64,000 nt of DNA from Enterocloster bolteae (GCA_021772025.1 JAETNT010000008.1:1-64000), one strand, 5' to 3'. Positions 34,822 through 44,164 are shown, counted from the first letter of the stretch. Notes: generated from the sequence alone by a model not told the origin. Program-made: numbers and translations.

Positions 34822-35904
34822 TTAGATCAGTTGAGATTTGTGCCGTTGTACAGCACCGTATCCCATCTTTGCAATCATAACTGAACGAACCGCTGAAGAC
34901 CCATCAAATAAATCCTTTTTATCCTCCGGTATTTCGCCGCCATCGATCACATGCAGAAACAATTCCAGTTCCTGCCGCAGGGAAACCAGTATATATTCCG
35001 GAGGCCGCTCCTTTGGAGAACCATATGAAATCCCCCCGTCAGTACGTGCAAAGAGTTCGCGGATCGCCGCAGCACTCTTCTCATCTTTAAACAACGGAAA
35101 TTCTGTTTCTCCTGCATCGCTGACCACATGTACATTTGCATGCTTAAAATCAATCAATGCCCCTGCTTTTGTACCGTTAATGCGGATAAAATGATTTCCC
35201 ATCCGAAAACCGGAACCATACTGCAGTGTTGCAAAGGCATTCCCTCCAAAGCTGGCAGTAAGCAGAAGCACGTCATCCTCATCTCCGAATTCCGCGCTGC
35301 GATGTCCAAGATTACCGCCCGCCCCATACATTTCTGTAGGCATTCCCATAATCCACTGCATTATATCGATTTCATGAATATGGTGAAACAAATGACCGCC
35401 CGATTTCTCCTGCATTTTCTTCCAACTTATATCAGCCTTTTTCTGTTCCCAGCCTGTACGCTCAATATGCATGGTAAGAATATCACCAAAAAATCCTTCC
35501 TGAATCATAGTCTTAACTTTTGCAATTCCATAATAGAAATGCATGATATGCCCCACCATCAGCACAACTTTCGCTTTCCGGCATGCCTCTACCATCTCTG
35601 CGGCCTCTCCAGGGTCAAGCGCAAAAGGTTTCTCACAAAAAATATGTTTTCCTGCTTCAGCCGCCGCCAGCACGTGCTGATAATGGAGATGGTTAGGCGT
35701 GGCAATGATTACTGCGTCAATTTCTGCATTTTCCATAATTTCTTCCACAGAAGAAGCACGCCGACACCCCAATTCATTGCTTAACCGTTCCGAACTCTTC
35801 CTGGGACTGTAAATCGCCGTCAGTTGAATCCCCTGCATTTCCCTTACTGCTCTGGCAAATTCCGCTCCGAAATAGCCACAGCCCAAAATACCAATTCGAA
35901 TCAT
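34822..35904 (-). CDS. Gfo/Idh/MocA family oxidoreductase (first of three)
   Basis: 360 residues. N-terminal Rossmann motif IGILGCGYFGAEFARA; the EKP motif in HIFCEKPFALDPGEAAEMV binds nicotinamide cofactor and substrate. The C-terminal domain has SGGHLFHHIHEIDIMQWIMG, where the second His is the usual catalytic residue. It is clearly paralogous to the gene at 36823-37920. Likely acts on a sugar, inositol or similar polyol. It stops two bases before the kinase gene. Confidence 0.92.
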   Translation of the reverse strand: MIRIGILGCGYFGAEFARAVREMQGIQLTAIYSPRKSSERLSNELGCRRASSVEEIMENAEIDAVIIATPNHLHYQHVLAAAEAGKHIFCEKPFALDPGEAAEMVEACRKAKVVLMVGHIMHFYYGIAKVKTMIQEGFFGDILTMHIERTGWEQKKADISWKKMQEKSGGHLFHHIHEIDIMQWIMGMPTEMYGAGGNLGHRSAEFGDEDDVLLLTASFGGNAFATLQYGSGFRMGNHFIRINGTKAGALIDFKHANVHVVSDAGETEFPLFKDEKSAAAIRELFARTDGGISYGSPKERPPEYILVSLRQELELFLHVIDGGEIPEDKKDLFDGSSAVRSVMIAKMGYGAVQRHKSQLI

Positions 35905-35921
35905 GTATTCTACCTCTCCTT

Positions 35922-36818
35922 TTATAATTCTACTTCCCGTCCTGTGTTAAGGCTTTCCCCTGCCGCCTCCAAAAAGCGAACCACTTCTGTCATCTCCTGG
36001 TTTGTAACGGGGCTCTGTCCAGTATCAAACATTTTAATAATCTGTTCCACCAGACATTCATAATACCCTCTCGTATCCTGAGAAACATCAACAAATACAC
36101 TGCCTGATTCATGATATACCGTACCTCCAAAGTTTCCATTACCGCATCTGTTTCCCCGGATACTTCCAATTCTCCCATCTTTCCAAACGCCGGTAATTAC
36201 ATCATGCTGGCGAGTATGAATAACAGAAACCTTACTGCATCCAGTTCCCATGGTTCTGTATAACATATCAGCCATGTGAACTCCATACCAGAAGTACCCC
36301 GGCTGTGTAGGAGTAAACGGCATTGGTCCAAAAAAATCCGCTCCGGCTACAGAGTGCAGTTCACACTGTTTCAATGCGGCAGTAAGACTGTCTGCAAACC
36401 GCAGAGAAGAAGTAGATAAAACCGGAACACTATACTCTTTTGCCAGTTTAAGCATCTCTTTACAATCCTCTGTACTCAATGCAAAGGGCTTATCTACATA
36501 AATTGGCTTTCCAAAACGAACCATCTCTCTAAATTGTGAAAGCCGTCTTCTTGCATCTACCTGTTCCAAAAAAACCGCATCAGAATGGTCCATCACCTCT
36601 GCAATGGATGCATATAATTTTACTCCCCATTCCTCTGCAACACTCCTGGTAAAGTTTTCCATCCGTTCTCGGCTCATATCAAAATCCGAAGATACTGGCC
36701 CCGGATACGCCGCAGTCACAGGATGTCCACTAATATGAAACGGTTCATTTTTTCCATTTAGAATTCTTGAAAACTGAACTGCATGAGAAGAATCCAGTCC
36801 TATAATCCCCAGATTCAT
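35922..36818 (-). CDS. Gfo/Idh/MocA family oxidoreductase (second, divergent)
   Basis: 298 residues, shorter and diverged from its neighbours. It begins MNLGIIGLDSSHAVQFSRIL in place of the usual GxGxxG and has YVDKPFALSTEDCKEML in place of EKP. The C-terminal FGPMPFTPTQPGYFWYGVHMADMLYRTMG carries a candidate catalytic His. The lack of a canonical glycine motif leaves cofactor binding uncertain. The gene lies between two standard members in one operon. Confidence 0.82.
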   Translation of the reverse strand: MNLGIIGLDSSHAVQFSRILNGKNEPFHISGHPVTAAYPGPVSSDFDMSRERMENFTRSVAEEWGVKLYASIAEVMDHSDAVFLEQVDARRRLSQFREMVRFGKPIYVDKPFALSTEDCKEMLKLAKEYSVPVLSTSSLRFADSLTAALKQCELHSVAGADFFGPMPFTPTQPGYFWYGVHMADMLYRTMGTGCSKVSVIHTRQHDVITGVWKDGRIGSIRGNRCGNGNFGGTVYHESGSVFVDVSQDTRGYYECLVEQIIKMFDTGQSPVTNQEMTEVVRFLEAAGESLNTGREVEL

Positions 36819-36822
36819 TCTA

Positions 36823-37920
36823 TCATTCCTCCAATCTAACCGGCAATCCAGATATCATAGATTCTCTGGCGCCATCCAGTACCTTTACACAGTTATAAGC
36901 AGCACTCCCATCCAGCAGCGACTTATATTTGGGATCTACATTACCAGTTCTGATTATATCATGAAAACACAGCAATTCCTTATAAAATATAGTACTCATC
37001 CAGGACGAAGTTTTCATCCCCGGCTTTCCAAACCCTTTTCCGGCATCCTGCTTATTTTTCCGGTATTCATTCCTGCGTTCTTCGTCCTCCGGCTCATTCT
37101 CCTGCATAGAATACAATGTCTTTCCCTGGCTATTTTCCAATTGAACAACAGAGTTTTTAAAGTCCAGCAGGATTCCTCCGGTTTTTCCCTGAAGTTTAAC
37201 AAAATGATCGCCCAGATGAAACGCAGAGCCAATAATTAGTGATGCAAATCCGCCTCCGGAAAGCTTCATATTCAAAAATACTGCATCTTCCTCATCACCG
37301 TATCCTGTTCCATGGTGAACCAGATTCCTCCCATTGGCATATACGGATACCGGAAGCCCTGTTAGCTGGCAAATTAAATCTATCTCATGCATATGGTGAT
37401 ACAGATGACCTCCCGAGATCGTTTTCATCTGTTTCCAGCCTATAGATTGCTGAGGTCCTGCCCAATCTGTATGAACCGCTTCAATCATAAGAAGTTTTCC
37501 TATTGCGTCTGAAGCCAGCAACGCCTTTGCCGTCTGAACACCCTTTATAAAATTTGTTGTGTGACCAGCAAAAAAATGTACTCCTGATTTTTTTGCTGCA
37601 TCAAGCATTTCTTTTGTGTCTTTTAAACTTAACGCCACAGGTTTTTCACAGAATACATGCTTTCCGGCTTTTGCTGCACAGATAGCCGGAATTACATGGC
37701 TGTTATTGGGCGTTGTAATAATTACGGCATCTACTTCTTTATCACCACATAGTTCTTCTATCGAGGATGCCATGCAAGTTCCTCTTTCCTGTGCAAAGGC
37801 TCTCATACGCTCATAATCCGTATCAAACACAGCCGCCAGCCGTACTTCCGGCAATTTTTCCAGATTGTCTGCGTGAATTCTACCTGCATAGCCGCATCCT
37901 ATAATTCCATACCCGATCAT
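36823..37920 (-). CDS. Gfo/Idh/MocA family oxidoreductase (third)
   Basis: 365 residues. Rossmann motif GYGIIGCGYAGRIHADNL, EKP motif HVFCEKPVALSLKDTKEML, and SGGHLYHHMHEIDLICQLTG with the catalytic His. Closely related in layout to the first member (34822-35904), and has a Lys/Glu-rich insert near residues 275-300. First oxidoreductase after the ABC permeases. Ribosome site AGGAGGATTATGGGAG. Confidence 0.92.
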   Translation of the reverse strand: MIGYGIIGCGYAGRIHADNLEKLPEVRLAAVFDTDYERMRAFAQERGTCMASSIEELCGDKEVDAVIITTPNNSHVIPAICAAKAGKHVFCEKPVALSLKDTKEMLDAAKKSGVHFFAGHTTNFIKGVQTAKALLASDAIGKLLMIEAVHTDWAGPQQSIGWKQMKTISGGHLYHHMHEIDLICQLTGLPVSVYANGRNLVHHGTGYGDEEDAVFLNMKLSGGGFASLIIGSAFHLGDHFVKLQGKTGGILLDFKNSVVQLENSQGKTLYSMQENEPEDEERRNEYRKNKQDAGKGFGKPGMKTSSWMSTIFYKELLCFHDIIRTGNVDPKYKSLLDGSAAYNCVKVLDGARESMISGLPVRLEE

Positions 37921-37966
37921 TCTCCCATAATCCTCCTATAATGTCAGGTTTTCTTTGTCTCATCCT

Positions 37967-38809
37967 TTATTTATCCGCTCCGGCAGTAAGTCCACCTACA
38001 ATACTTTTTTGAATAATAGAGAAAAATGCAATAGATGGAATCACAACCAATACTGACGCCGCCATCATGTGTCCCCACTGCAATGTTTCCATGCCGCCCT
38101 TTAAGGAGTACAAACCGACAGAAACCGTCATCTTTTCCCCAGTGCTGATAATCAAAAGGGAATATAAAAATTCATTCCATGCATTAATAAATGCGAAAAT
38201 CGCTGTCGCTACCAATCCTGGCACTACTAAAGGAAGCGCAATATAAAAAAATACACCCGGCCGCCGTAACCCATCTATCATTGCCGCCTCTTCAATATCC
38301 TTTGGCACAGTTCGAAAATAGCTGACCAGCAGATAAGTACAGAATGGAACAGTAAATGACATATACGCTATTAATAATCCCGGCAGCGTATTCGTCAATC
38401 CCAGATTCGATACCAGTATAAAATACGGAATTGCAAGTAAGATCGGCGGAAACATATATGTCATTACAATCACTCTTGTCAGGATCTTCTGTTTCTTCCC
38501 TCCAAACCTGGTAATTGCATAGGCGGCCAGAGAAGAAATTGTCATCCCCAGCACCGTAGACAGGGACGAATAGACAAGGCTATTTTTTACATAAGTCAGG
38601 AAATCCGTCTTATGAAGCAAATCTTTAAACCAGTAAAGAGAAAACTGTTCCGGCAGAAGGGAGGCTGTATTGCTGACAATCTCAAACTGTCCTTTAAAAG
38701 ATGCAAATATCACAATAACGAGCGGTCCTCCCGCCAGTAATACCGCTGCAATAAGAATTACATAAGACAGTATCGTCCAGGCATTTTTATGCAGTCTGGT
38801 TCTCATCAT
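37967..38809 (-). CDS. Carbohydrate ABC transporter permease, MalG type
   Basis: 280 residues, six predicted membrane segments. EAA loop KDIEEAAMIDGLRRPGVFFYIALPLVVPG. I chose ATG 38809, which has AGGAGG upstream and overlaps the stop of the preceding permease gene as ATGA. The in-frame start at 38827 lies inside that gene. Confidence 0.93.
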   Translation of the reverse strand: MMRTRLHKNAWTILSYVILIAAVLLAGGPLVIVIFASFKGQFEIVSNTASLLPEQFSLYWFKDLLHKTDFLTYVKNSLVYSSLSTVLGMTISSLAAYAITRFGGKKQKILTRVIVMTYMFPPILLAIPYFILVSNLGLTNTLPGLLIAYMSFTVPFCTYLLVSYFRTVPKDIEEAAMIDGLRRPGVFFYIALPLVVPGLVATAIFAFINAWNEFLYSLLIISTGEKMTVSVGLYSLKGGMETLQWGHMMAASVLVVIPSIAFFSIIQKSIVGGLTAGADK

Positions 38810-39741
38810 GCCACCTCCTCTTCCCAATGATCCAATATCTTAAAATAAATCAGGCACGCTACTGTCAAAAACAGCAGCAGCAAAATGGTAACGGCGGAAG
38901 ATCTTCCCAGAGAATATAATGTCCAGCCCATACGGTACGCAAAGATTGGTACCGTCTCCGTTGATGTTCCGGGCCCGCCGCCTGTAAGAAGAAAAATCAG
39001 GTCAAAGCTGTTAAAGATCCAGATTGTCCGTAAAATAATAAGAAGCCCTACAACAACTCTCACAAAAGGAAGCGTAATAAAACGAAAACTCTGAAACGGA
39101 CTGGCTCCGTCAATCTGAGCCGCTTCGTATAAATCCCTGGAAATTGTCTGCAAACTCGCTAAAATATTAATTGCAAACAGCGGAACTCCAAACCATACAT
39201 TAATCAAACTTACCGTCAGCATGGCAAGTTTCGGATTCGCAAAAAACTGTATCGGCTGTGAAATCAAATTCCATTGAAGTAATTTGGCATTGACGATTCC
39301 ATATAAATCATTTAAAAGGTAGGACCATGTGAATGTAACGATAATCATAGGAAATGCCCAGGGAATTAATACCAGCGTCCGAAATAAACCTTTAAACCGA
39401 TTTATTTTATGAAGTGATAATGCTACAATAAATCCCAAAAACAACTGCAATGACAGCGAGATTATAGTATATACAACTGTGTTCCACATTGCATGGTAAA
39501 AATCCGGATTCTGCAGAATTGAAATATAATTGTCAAATCCAACAAATTCAACTGCTTTCCCCAGCAAACTCTTATTCGTAAAACTGTAACAGATGCTGAT
39601 GCATATCGGATAAGCCAGCAACAATATGGTTACAAGAAATGCCGGGGCAATAAACACCCCGCACATATGGCGGTCTACAAAATCTGCAATCCGATTCCCC
39701 ATACCCTTTCCAGCTATTTTTCGTTTCCGGTGTTGCCCCAT
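38806..39741 (-). CDS. Carbohydrate ABC transporter permease, MalF type
   Basis: 311 residues, six predicted membrane segments. EAA loop DLYEAAQIDGASPFQSFRFITLPFVRVV. The start at ATG 39741 has GGAGGAGGAG upstream; an in-frame ATG at 39795 has no ribosome site. Second gene of the operon, coupled to MalG. Confidence 0.93.
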   Translation of the reverse strand: MGQHRKRKIAGKGMGNRIADFVDRHMCGVFIAPAFLVTILLLAYPICISICYSFTNKSLLGKAVEFVGFDNYISILQNPDFYHAMWNTVVYTIISLSLQLFLGFIVALSLHKINRFKGLFRTLVLIPWAFPMIIVTFTWSYLLNDLYGIVNAKLLQWNLISQPIQFFANPKLAMLTVSLINVWFGVPLFAINILASLQTISRDLYEAAQIDGASPFQSFRFITLPFVRVVVGLLIILRTIWIFNSFDLIFLLTGGGPGTSTETVPIFAYRMGWTLYSLGRSSAVTILLLLFLTVACLIYFKILDHWEEEVA

Positions 39742-39808
39742 AGAACTCCTCCTCCGCTTAAGACAAAAGGGGGACGGAAAAGCCATCACTTCCATCCCCG
39801 CAATGCAC

Positions 39809-41218
39809 CTATTCCATTAAAATTTCAATTGCCGCATTCAACTTGTTATTTGCCTTCTGTGCTGCATCCTCTGCAGCAGTCCCGTTCAGTACAATATCCT
39901 GTAAACACTCTTCAATAATTCCCTGACTGGTCAATGCCGATGCCGCAGGTGTAAGACCATAATCCATGCCAATAAAAGTCCCGTTTTCAATTCCTTCCTG
40001 AATGTATTCAATTTCTGGTTTGAACTTCTGGATCGTCTCATTGTCATAGAATTCCACAGAATTTGCAGCTTCCGTTGTTGCAGGCAGCTGTCCGCCGGGA
40101 ATCAAATGTAAGAAGTCGATATAACGTTCCTTTTCAAAATGAAATTTAATGAAGTCATATACCGTTTCCGGATATTTTGTCTGATTCCAGCCCATAAGAC
40201 CAATTACAAATGTAGTTGTTCCAAGATTTTCTCCATCTGGTCCCATAAACGGAACCGCCGCAATCTTGTCCAAAAGCTCAGGAGAATTCTGTTCCACTCC
40301 ATTGATATGGAAACCTGAGCCAAAAGCAAATGTTGACTTGCCCTGGAAGAATACATCATTCTGTTCGGAAAGACCATAATTTACCGAGCCTTCCGGAGAA
40401 CCTGCCTTATAGAGATCTGCCATCAGCTGAATTGCTTTAACCACCTTAGGATCCGTTAAATTCCCCTTATTATCTTCTGTAATTAAAGGAACGCCTTCCG
40501 CCTTTGCAAAACAACTAAGCAGTTGTGCACACATCTGATCGTTTTTCGACATGGCAATGGTAAATCCATATCTATTTGGCGGATCTGCTACCGCAGCTAC
40601 TGTACTTAACAATTCATCCCAATTTTTCGGAACAGACAGATTTTTTTCCTCCAATACATCCTTGCGGTACCACATGACATAGGAATGGAGGTAATAAGGT
40701 ATTCCCAGAACCGTATCACCGTCTGTAAAGTTATCCAGTGGTTTCCCAAGGAAATAATCTTCTCCAAGTGCGTCAATCAAAGGATTCATGGGCAATACTG
40801 CTCCCGCCTGGTTAATTGCAAATAAATTATCCGGGTTTACGCTGCTGACATCAGGCAGTGCCCCCGCTGCCAGTCCTGCTGTCCATTTCTGAGCAAACAC
40901 ATTCCAGGGATATACCTCTACATTAATTTTCACATTCGGATGTTCTTTCATGTATTCGGCTACCATCTCATCAATATAATCTTTACGCGCCCCTTCTGTA
41001 AAAGTATGCCAGTATGTGATTGTCTTTTCCGTTCCGTCATCAGTAATTGCCGCCATAGGATCCGCAGTCTCACTTGTCTGCGCTTTCTGCTCTATAGCCG
41101 TAGTAGTGCTTTTCGCTGCCGGAGTTTCCAGGTTCTTCTGCTCGCTTTTTCCACTGCATCCCGACAAGCTTGTCACAACAAGTGCCGCCGCCACAATCAA
41201 AGCTGCTCTTTTCTTCAT
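39809..41218 (-). CDS. Carbohydrate ABC transporter substrate-binding lipoprotein (SBP family 1)
   Basis: 469 residues from ATG 41218 (473 from an ATG at 41230 that overlaps the ribosome site AAAGGATG). Lipobox LSGC lies near residue 21, followed by a Thr/Ala-rich linker. The mature protein has a family 1 sugar-binding fold (TITYWHTFTEGARKDYIDEMVAEYMKEHPNVKI; AALAAGALPDVS-like GLAAGALPDVSSVNP). First gene of the operon running to 31548. Confidence 0.92.
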   Translation of the reverse strand: MKKRAALIVAAALVVTSLSGCSGKSEQKNLETPAAKSTTTAIEQKAQTSETADPMAAITDDGTEKTITYWHTFTEGARKDYIDEMVAEYMKEHPNVKINVEVYPWNVFAQKWTAGLAAGALPDVSSVNPDNLFAINQAGAVLPMNPLIDALGEDYFLGKPLDNFTDGDTVLGIPYYLHSYVMWYRKDVLEEKNLSVPKNWDELLSTVAAVADPPNRYGFTIAMSKNDQMCAQLLSCFAKAEGVPLITEDNKGNLTDPKVVKAIQLMADLYKAGSPEGSVNYGLSEQNDVFFQGKSTFAFGSGFHINGVEQNSPELLDKIAAVPFMGPDGENLGTTTFVIGLMGWNQTKYPETVYDFIKFHFEKERYIDFLHLIPGGQLPATTEAANSVEFYDNETIQKFKPEIEYIQEGIENGTFIGMDYGLTPAASALTSQGIIEECLQDIVLNGTAAEDAAQKANNKLNAAIEILME

Positions 41219-41230
41219 AATCGTTTTCAT

Positions 41231-41494
41231 CCTTTCTTTTTACTATGAAAATTCGCCGCCAACAGGCGGCATAAGTTCAGGTATGCCAAGTGCGCCCGCC
41301 AGACTTTTCTGTGCGGTGGCGCGTCCACTGCAGGCGCATGTAGGTTTATTTGGGAAGCTTCCTTTATTTATTTTCATTTTAACAGATGTTTTTATTTGAG
41401 TTAATTCAAAAATCAGATATAAATGGTGAAATTTCCGAAAAATCAAAATTGAAAAATTTATCAAGAACCTGCCAGTCAGAAGGCGGAAGAGAAG
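41231..41494. other. Leader of the sugar operon with GC-rich hairpins
   Basis: Just upstream of the binding-protein gene lies a GC-rich patch (about 41243-41345) with a perfect hairpin GCCGCC/GGCGGC (about 41249-41264) and other short inverted repeats, in AT-rich surroundings. It looks like an interspersed intergenic repeat or part of a mobile-element end. I found no clear promoter. Confidence 0.35.
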
Positions 41495-41785
41495 TTGCGG
41501 AATCAGGATAGTATTTACGAAGTGAGTGAGAACACGGTTCTGATAGGCGGAGTGCCCGCCAATGTTAACAGGTTTCAAAGGAACACACGCGAGTATTCGC
41601 GATATTTTAAGTACTTTGCCAGATATCTGACTGTAATGTGTGGCAGAGCTCCCGTTTATAAAGATGATATCACCATAAGCAGGGACGGCATTCCATTATG
41701 TCCGAAAGGTTTTCCCATGAAGCAGGCGGCCATAGAACCTAAAAAGGGGCGCATTAAATATCGTTGTCTTAATATATGTAGATAA
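41495..41785 (+). pseudogene. Transposase-like fragment
   Basis: An open frame of about 96 codons (it extends in frame a little further left) encodes ...EYSRYFKYFARYLTVMCG... and DGIPLCPKGFPMKQAAIEPK followed by GRIKYRC. A Cys-Pro-x-Gly...Arg-x-Lys-Tyr-Arg-Cys arrangement of this kind occurs in the middle of some IS transposases. Nothing else of a transposase is seen on either side, so I read it as a decayed insertion sequence. The assignment rests on motif resemblance only. Confidence 0.45.
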
Positions 41786-41855
41786 GAGGAAAAGCTTTGC
41801 ATTTACATCCGTTCCCTGTTCAAGCCAGTTCTTTATAGTTCTGGTAGCAAAGGTA

Positions 41856-41893
41856 TACCGGAGGATACCCAAACATTTGGATGTCCTCCGGCA
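41856..41893 (-). terminator. Long hairpin after the ThrE-type genes
   Basis: TACCGGAGGATACCCAAA pairs with TTTGGATGTCCTCCGGCA with two or three mismatches, immediately after the stop at 41896. No clear T-tract follows, so termination is only probable. Confidence 0.45.
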
Positions 41894-41895
41894 TC

Positions 41896-42324
41896 TTACT
41901 CATTCTTCACCCGAAAAAATTTCTGCGGCAATTCAAATATCACCACGATCCCCAGCACAATGGCCACGGCTGTCTTGACCGCCGCAAATCCATGGTCCAG
42001 CGCCAGCTCCTGCTGATCCATCACCAGATAGTAGGCCATCCAGTAGATTCCCGCTCCCGGCACCAGCGGGATAATCCCCGAAATCACAAATACCGTTGCC
42101 GGACACCGTCCCAGAACCGCAAAATAGCGGGACAACACAATCACCAGCACTGTGGCAAAAAAGGTGGTTGCCGATGGGATACATCCCAGCCGGTTCAGAA
42201 ACACATACAGCCACCACCCTGCCCCGCCGCAGATCCCGCAGCACAGGCGGTATTTCCACGGTACGCCACACATCAAGGCAAACGTAACGGTTCCTACAAA
42301 AGCCGCAGCCACCTGCCCGATCAT
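41896..42324 (-). CDS. Threonine/serine exporter family protein, small subunit (DUF3815 / ThrE_2)
   Basis: 142 residues, four to five predicted membrane segments (GQVAAAFVGTVTFALM; GIIPLVPGAGIYWMAYYLVM). It is the split C-terminal half of ThrE-type exporters. It overlaps the upstream gene as ATGA (42321-42324). A hand count of 42001-42060 gives 36 of 60 GC, well above the flanks. Confidence 0.88.
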   Translation of the reverse strand: MIGQVAAAFVGTVTFALMCGVPWKYRLCCGICGGAGWWLYVFLNRLGCIPSATTFFATVLVIVLSRYFAVLGRCPATVFVISGIIPLVPGAGIYWMAYYLVMDQQELALDHGFAAVKTAVAIVLGIVVIFELPQKFFRVKNE

Positions 42325-43136
42325 AACAGCACGCCTCCCATCATCCGGAAGTACAGCATAAACATCATGCCCACGCCGATCCCCACACTGGTAAAGACCA
42401 GAATCGCATCCAAAAGCCGGACGGCCCCGGAAATATAGTCCCCATCTGCAATGTCCCGAATCCCGTTTGTAAAGGCCACCCCCGGTACCAGGGGAATAAT
42501 GGTGCCAATGATTGTCAGATCCAGGTGTTCCCCCAGTCCCAGGTTATGACAGGCAATACAGAGGAATGTCAGCAGCATACCGCCGCCCAGGTGACCCACA
42601 AGCCGCGACCGACGGGGTCCGCCCACTTTCAGCATATAAATGTGCAATAAGCTCCCGGCCAGAAAAGCAGCCGCCACATCTTCCCGGCAGCCGCCAAACA
42701 TATAGCAGAAACAGGCGCTCTCCAGGCCGGTAGCCAGTACCTGCATGCAGGCCGTTTCCCCTGGCATCTGCCGGATCTCCTCCAGCCGCCGGTTGACCAT
42801 CTCCAGGCTGTAGGAGCCCTTCTCAATCTCCCTCGACAGCTGATTCACCGCCACCACCTTATCCAGCCTGGTGCCAAAGTTGGGAATATAGCGGATCTGT
42901 ACAAATGGTGTGTCCCCGGCATTCCCTCTCATTGTAAAAATTCCGTTGCTCAATACCAGGAAATCATCGTATTCCACACCAAAATACCGGCAGATCCGGC
43001 CCATGGTTTCCTTTACCCGAAAAATTTCCGCCCCATTTTCCAGCAAAATATGCCCGGCATCCATGGCCGTCTCCAGCACCTGGCAGGGATCCGGCCCGGA
43101 TAAGGCATCGGATTGTTTGCATTCTTCATGATACAT
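42321..43136 (-). CDS. Threonine/serine exporter family protein, large subunit (DUF1212 / ThrE)
   Basis: 271 residues from ATG 43136 (GGGGGATGG upstream). The cytoplasmic N-terminal half has ETAMDAGHILLENGAEIFRVKETM and the membrane half has GTIIPLVPGVAFTNGIRDIADGDYISG. By family precedent the pair exports threonine/serine or related small molecules. The same GC-rich composition as its partner suggests the two were acquired together. Confidence 0.88.
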   Translation of the reverse strand: MYHEECKQSDALSGPDPCQVLETAMDAGHILLENGAEIFRVKETMGRICRYFGVEYDDFLVLSNGIFTMRGNAGDTPFVQIRYIPNFGTRLDKVVAVNQLSREIEKGSYSLEMVNRRLEEIRQMPGETACMQVLATGLESACFCYMFGGCREDVAAAFLAGSLLHIYMLKVGGPRRSRLVGHLGGGMLLTFLCIACHNLGLGEHLDLTIIGTIIPLVPGVAFTNGIRDIADGDYISGAVRLLDAILVFTSVGIGVGMMFMLYFRMMGGVLL

Positions 43137-43590
43137 AGTTTTACCATCCCCCAAGCTGTTCCCGCAGACTATAGACAAGTTATTTCGTGCCAGTTCCTAT
43201 TAGAACTGTTATGTTCATATAGATATTCAAGACCCCTGAATCTTTGCACGTATTTGTGCTTTCAGGGTGCAGTTTCCTATAAAGTACATCGGCAAAAGGC
43301 TTCCGGAAAACCACCAGAAGCCCTGTATCTGTTCGCTTTTTCAATTTTAGTGATACTTCAGATCTTAATCCTCTGCGCTGACACACACTCTCTATAAGCT
43401 GTTAATTCTTATCATACCTTGATTTTATAAGGTTTTTCAAAATCGGCATTTTATATATCTTATCATAAACTGATACAAAATACCATATTTTTCGGAAAAG
43501 TTCGAAAAAATCGTTTCCGAATCCTCCGTCTAATATTGATAAACTTTTTCCTTTGTATATTTTTCCGAACATAAAAGAAAAGCCATATTC
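43137..43590. other. AT-rich gap between mazF and the ThrE pair
   Basis: 454 bases with no supported gene. The octamer TTTCCGAA or its complement occurs three times (43491-43498 inverted, 43514-43521 and 43562-43569), the first two forming a stem of 8 bp. It may be a terminator or operator region. I see no clear promoter for the ThrE pair. Confidence 0.4.
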
Positions 43591-43896
43591 TTACTGTACA
43601 TAATCGAAGATGCCCTGGATGGCATCCGTAATATTCATAATATCTTCATACTTCAGTTCACTCACTTTCGAAAAGCCGCGCACCCGAAGATCCAGTAACT
43701 TCAACTGCTCACACCACACAGTTCCCTTTACTTCCGATGTTTCTATCGGAATATGGAGTGCTGTTTCCTGCTGATCCTTTGAAATAGGACAAACGATGGC
43801 ATTTTCGTACTGATTAAATGTATTATTGCTGACAACCAATACACACCCTTTGATGTGTTCGATCTTTAAAATATCGCCCTGTCTGATAGGAAGCAT
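43591..43896 (-). CDS. mazF: MazF/PemK-type toxin, endoribonuclease
   Basis: 101 residues, the normal size for this family. It begins LPIRQGDILKIEHIKGCVLVVSNN and has the conserved NAIVCPISK and GTVWCEQLKLLD blocks of PemK toxins, which cleave mRNA. It starts one base after the antitoxin stop (TAATATG). Confidence 0.9.
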   Translation of the reverse strand: MLPIRQGDILKIEHIKGCVLVVSNNTFNQYENAIVCPISKDQQETALHIPIETSEVKGTVWCEQLKLLDLRVRGFSKVSELKYEDIMNITDAIQGIFDYVQ

Positions 43897-43897
43897 A

Positions 43898-44140
43898 TTA
43901 CCATACCTCTCTTCCTACCGGTTCTCCCCATTCATATTCGCAAACATGTTCCAGGGTCCCTCCTGTTTCCGCAATACGTTCTGCCAGGGTACGATGCCGG
44001 TTCTTTTTCTTGAGTGTGATTCCATCACTGACTATTTCAATTTCCAAAAAATCATTCGGTTTGATTCTGGCTTCTTTTAAAATTTCCTGAGGAAGCCGGA
44101 TTCCCTGACTGTTTCCCCATGCTTTTACCTGTGTTAGCAT
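43898..44140 (-). CDS. mazE: MazE-type antitoxin, AbrB-like
   Basis: 80 residues. The N-terminal AbrB/SpoVT swapped-hairpin DNA-binding domain is visible (VKAWGNSQGIRLPQEILKEA), with an acidic/Trp C-terminus to bind the toxin. ATG 44140 has a strong AAAGGAGGG site; an in-frame ATG at 44209 lies in the promoter. Confidence 0.9.
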   Translation of the reverse strand: MLTQVKAWGNSQGIRLPQEILKEARIKPNDFLEIEIVSDGITLKKKNRHRTLAERIAETGGTLEHVCEYEWGEPVGREVW

Positions 44141-44164
44141 TGTACCCTCCTTTCTCATCTTTTT

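Noticed and set aside
35128-35784. 218-codon plus-strand open frame
   Set aside because: It is antisense to the 34822-35904 oxidoreductase, has no ribosome site or recognisable domain, and the minus strand has clear family motifs.
41243-41578. 111-codon minus-strand open frame upstream of the sugar operon
   Set aside because: It runs antisense to the transposase-like fragment and through hairpins, with no known domain.
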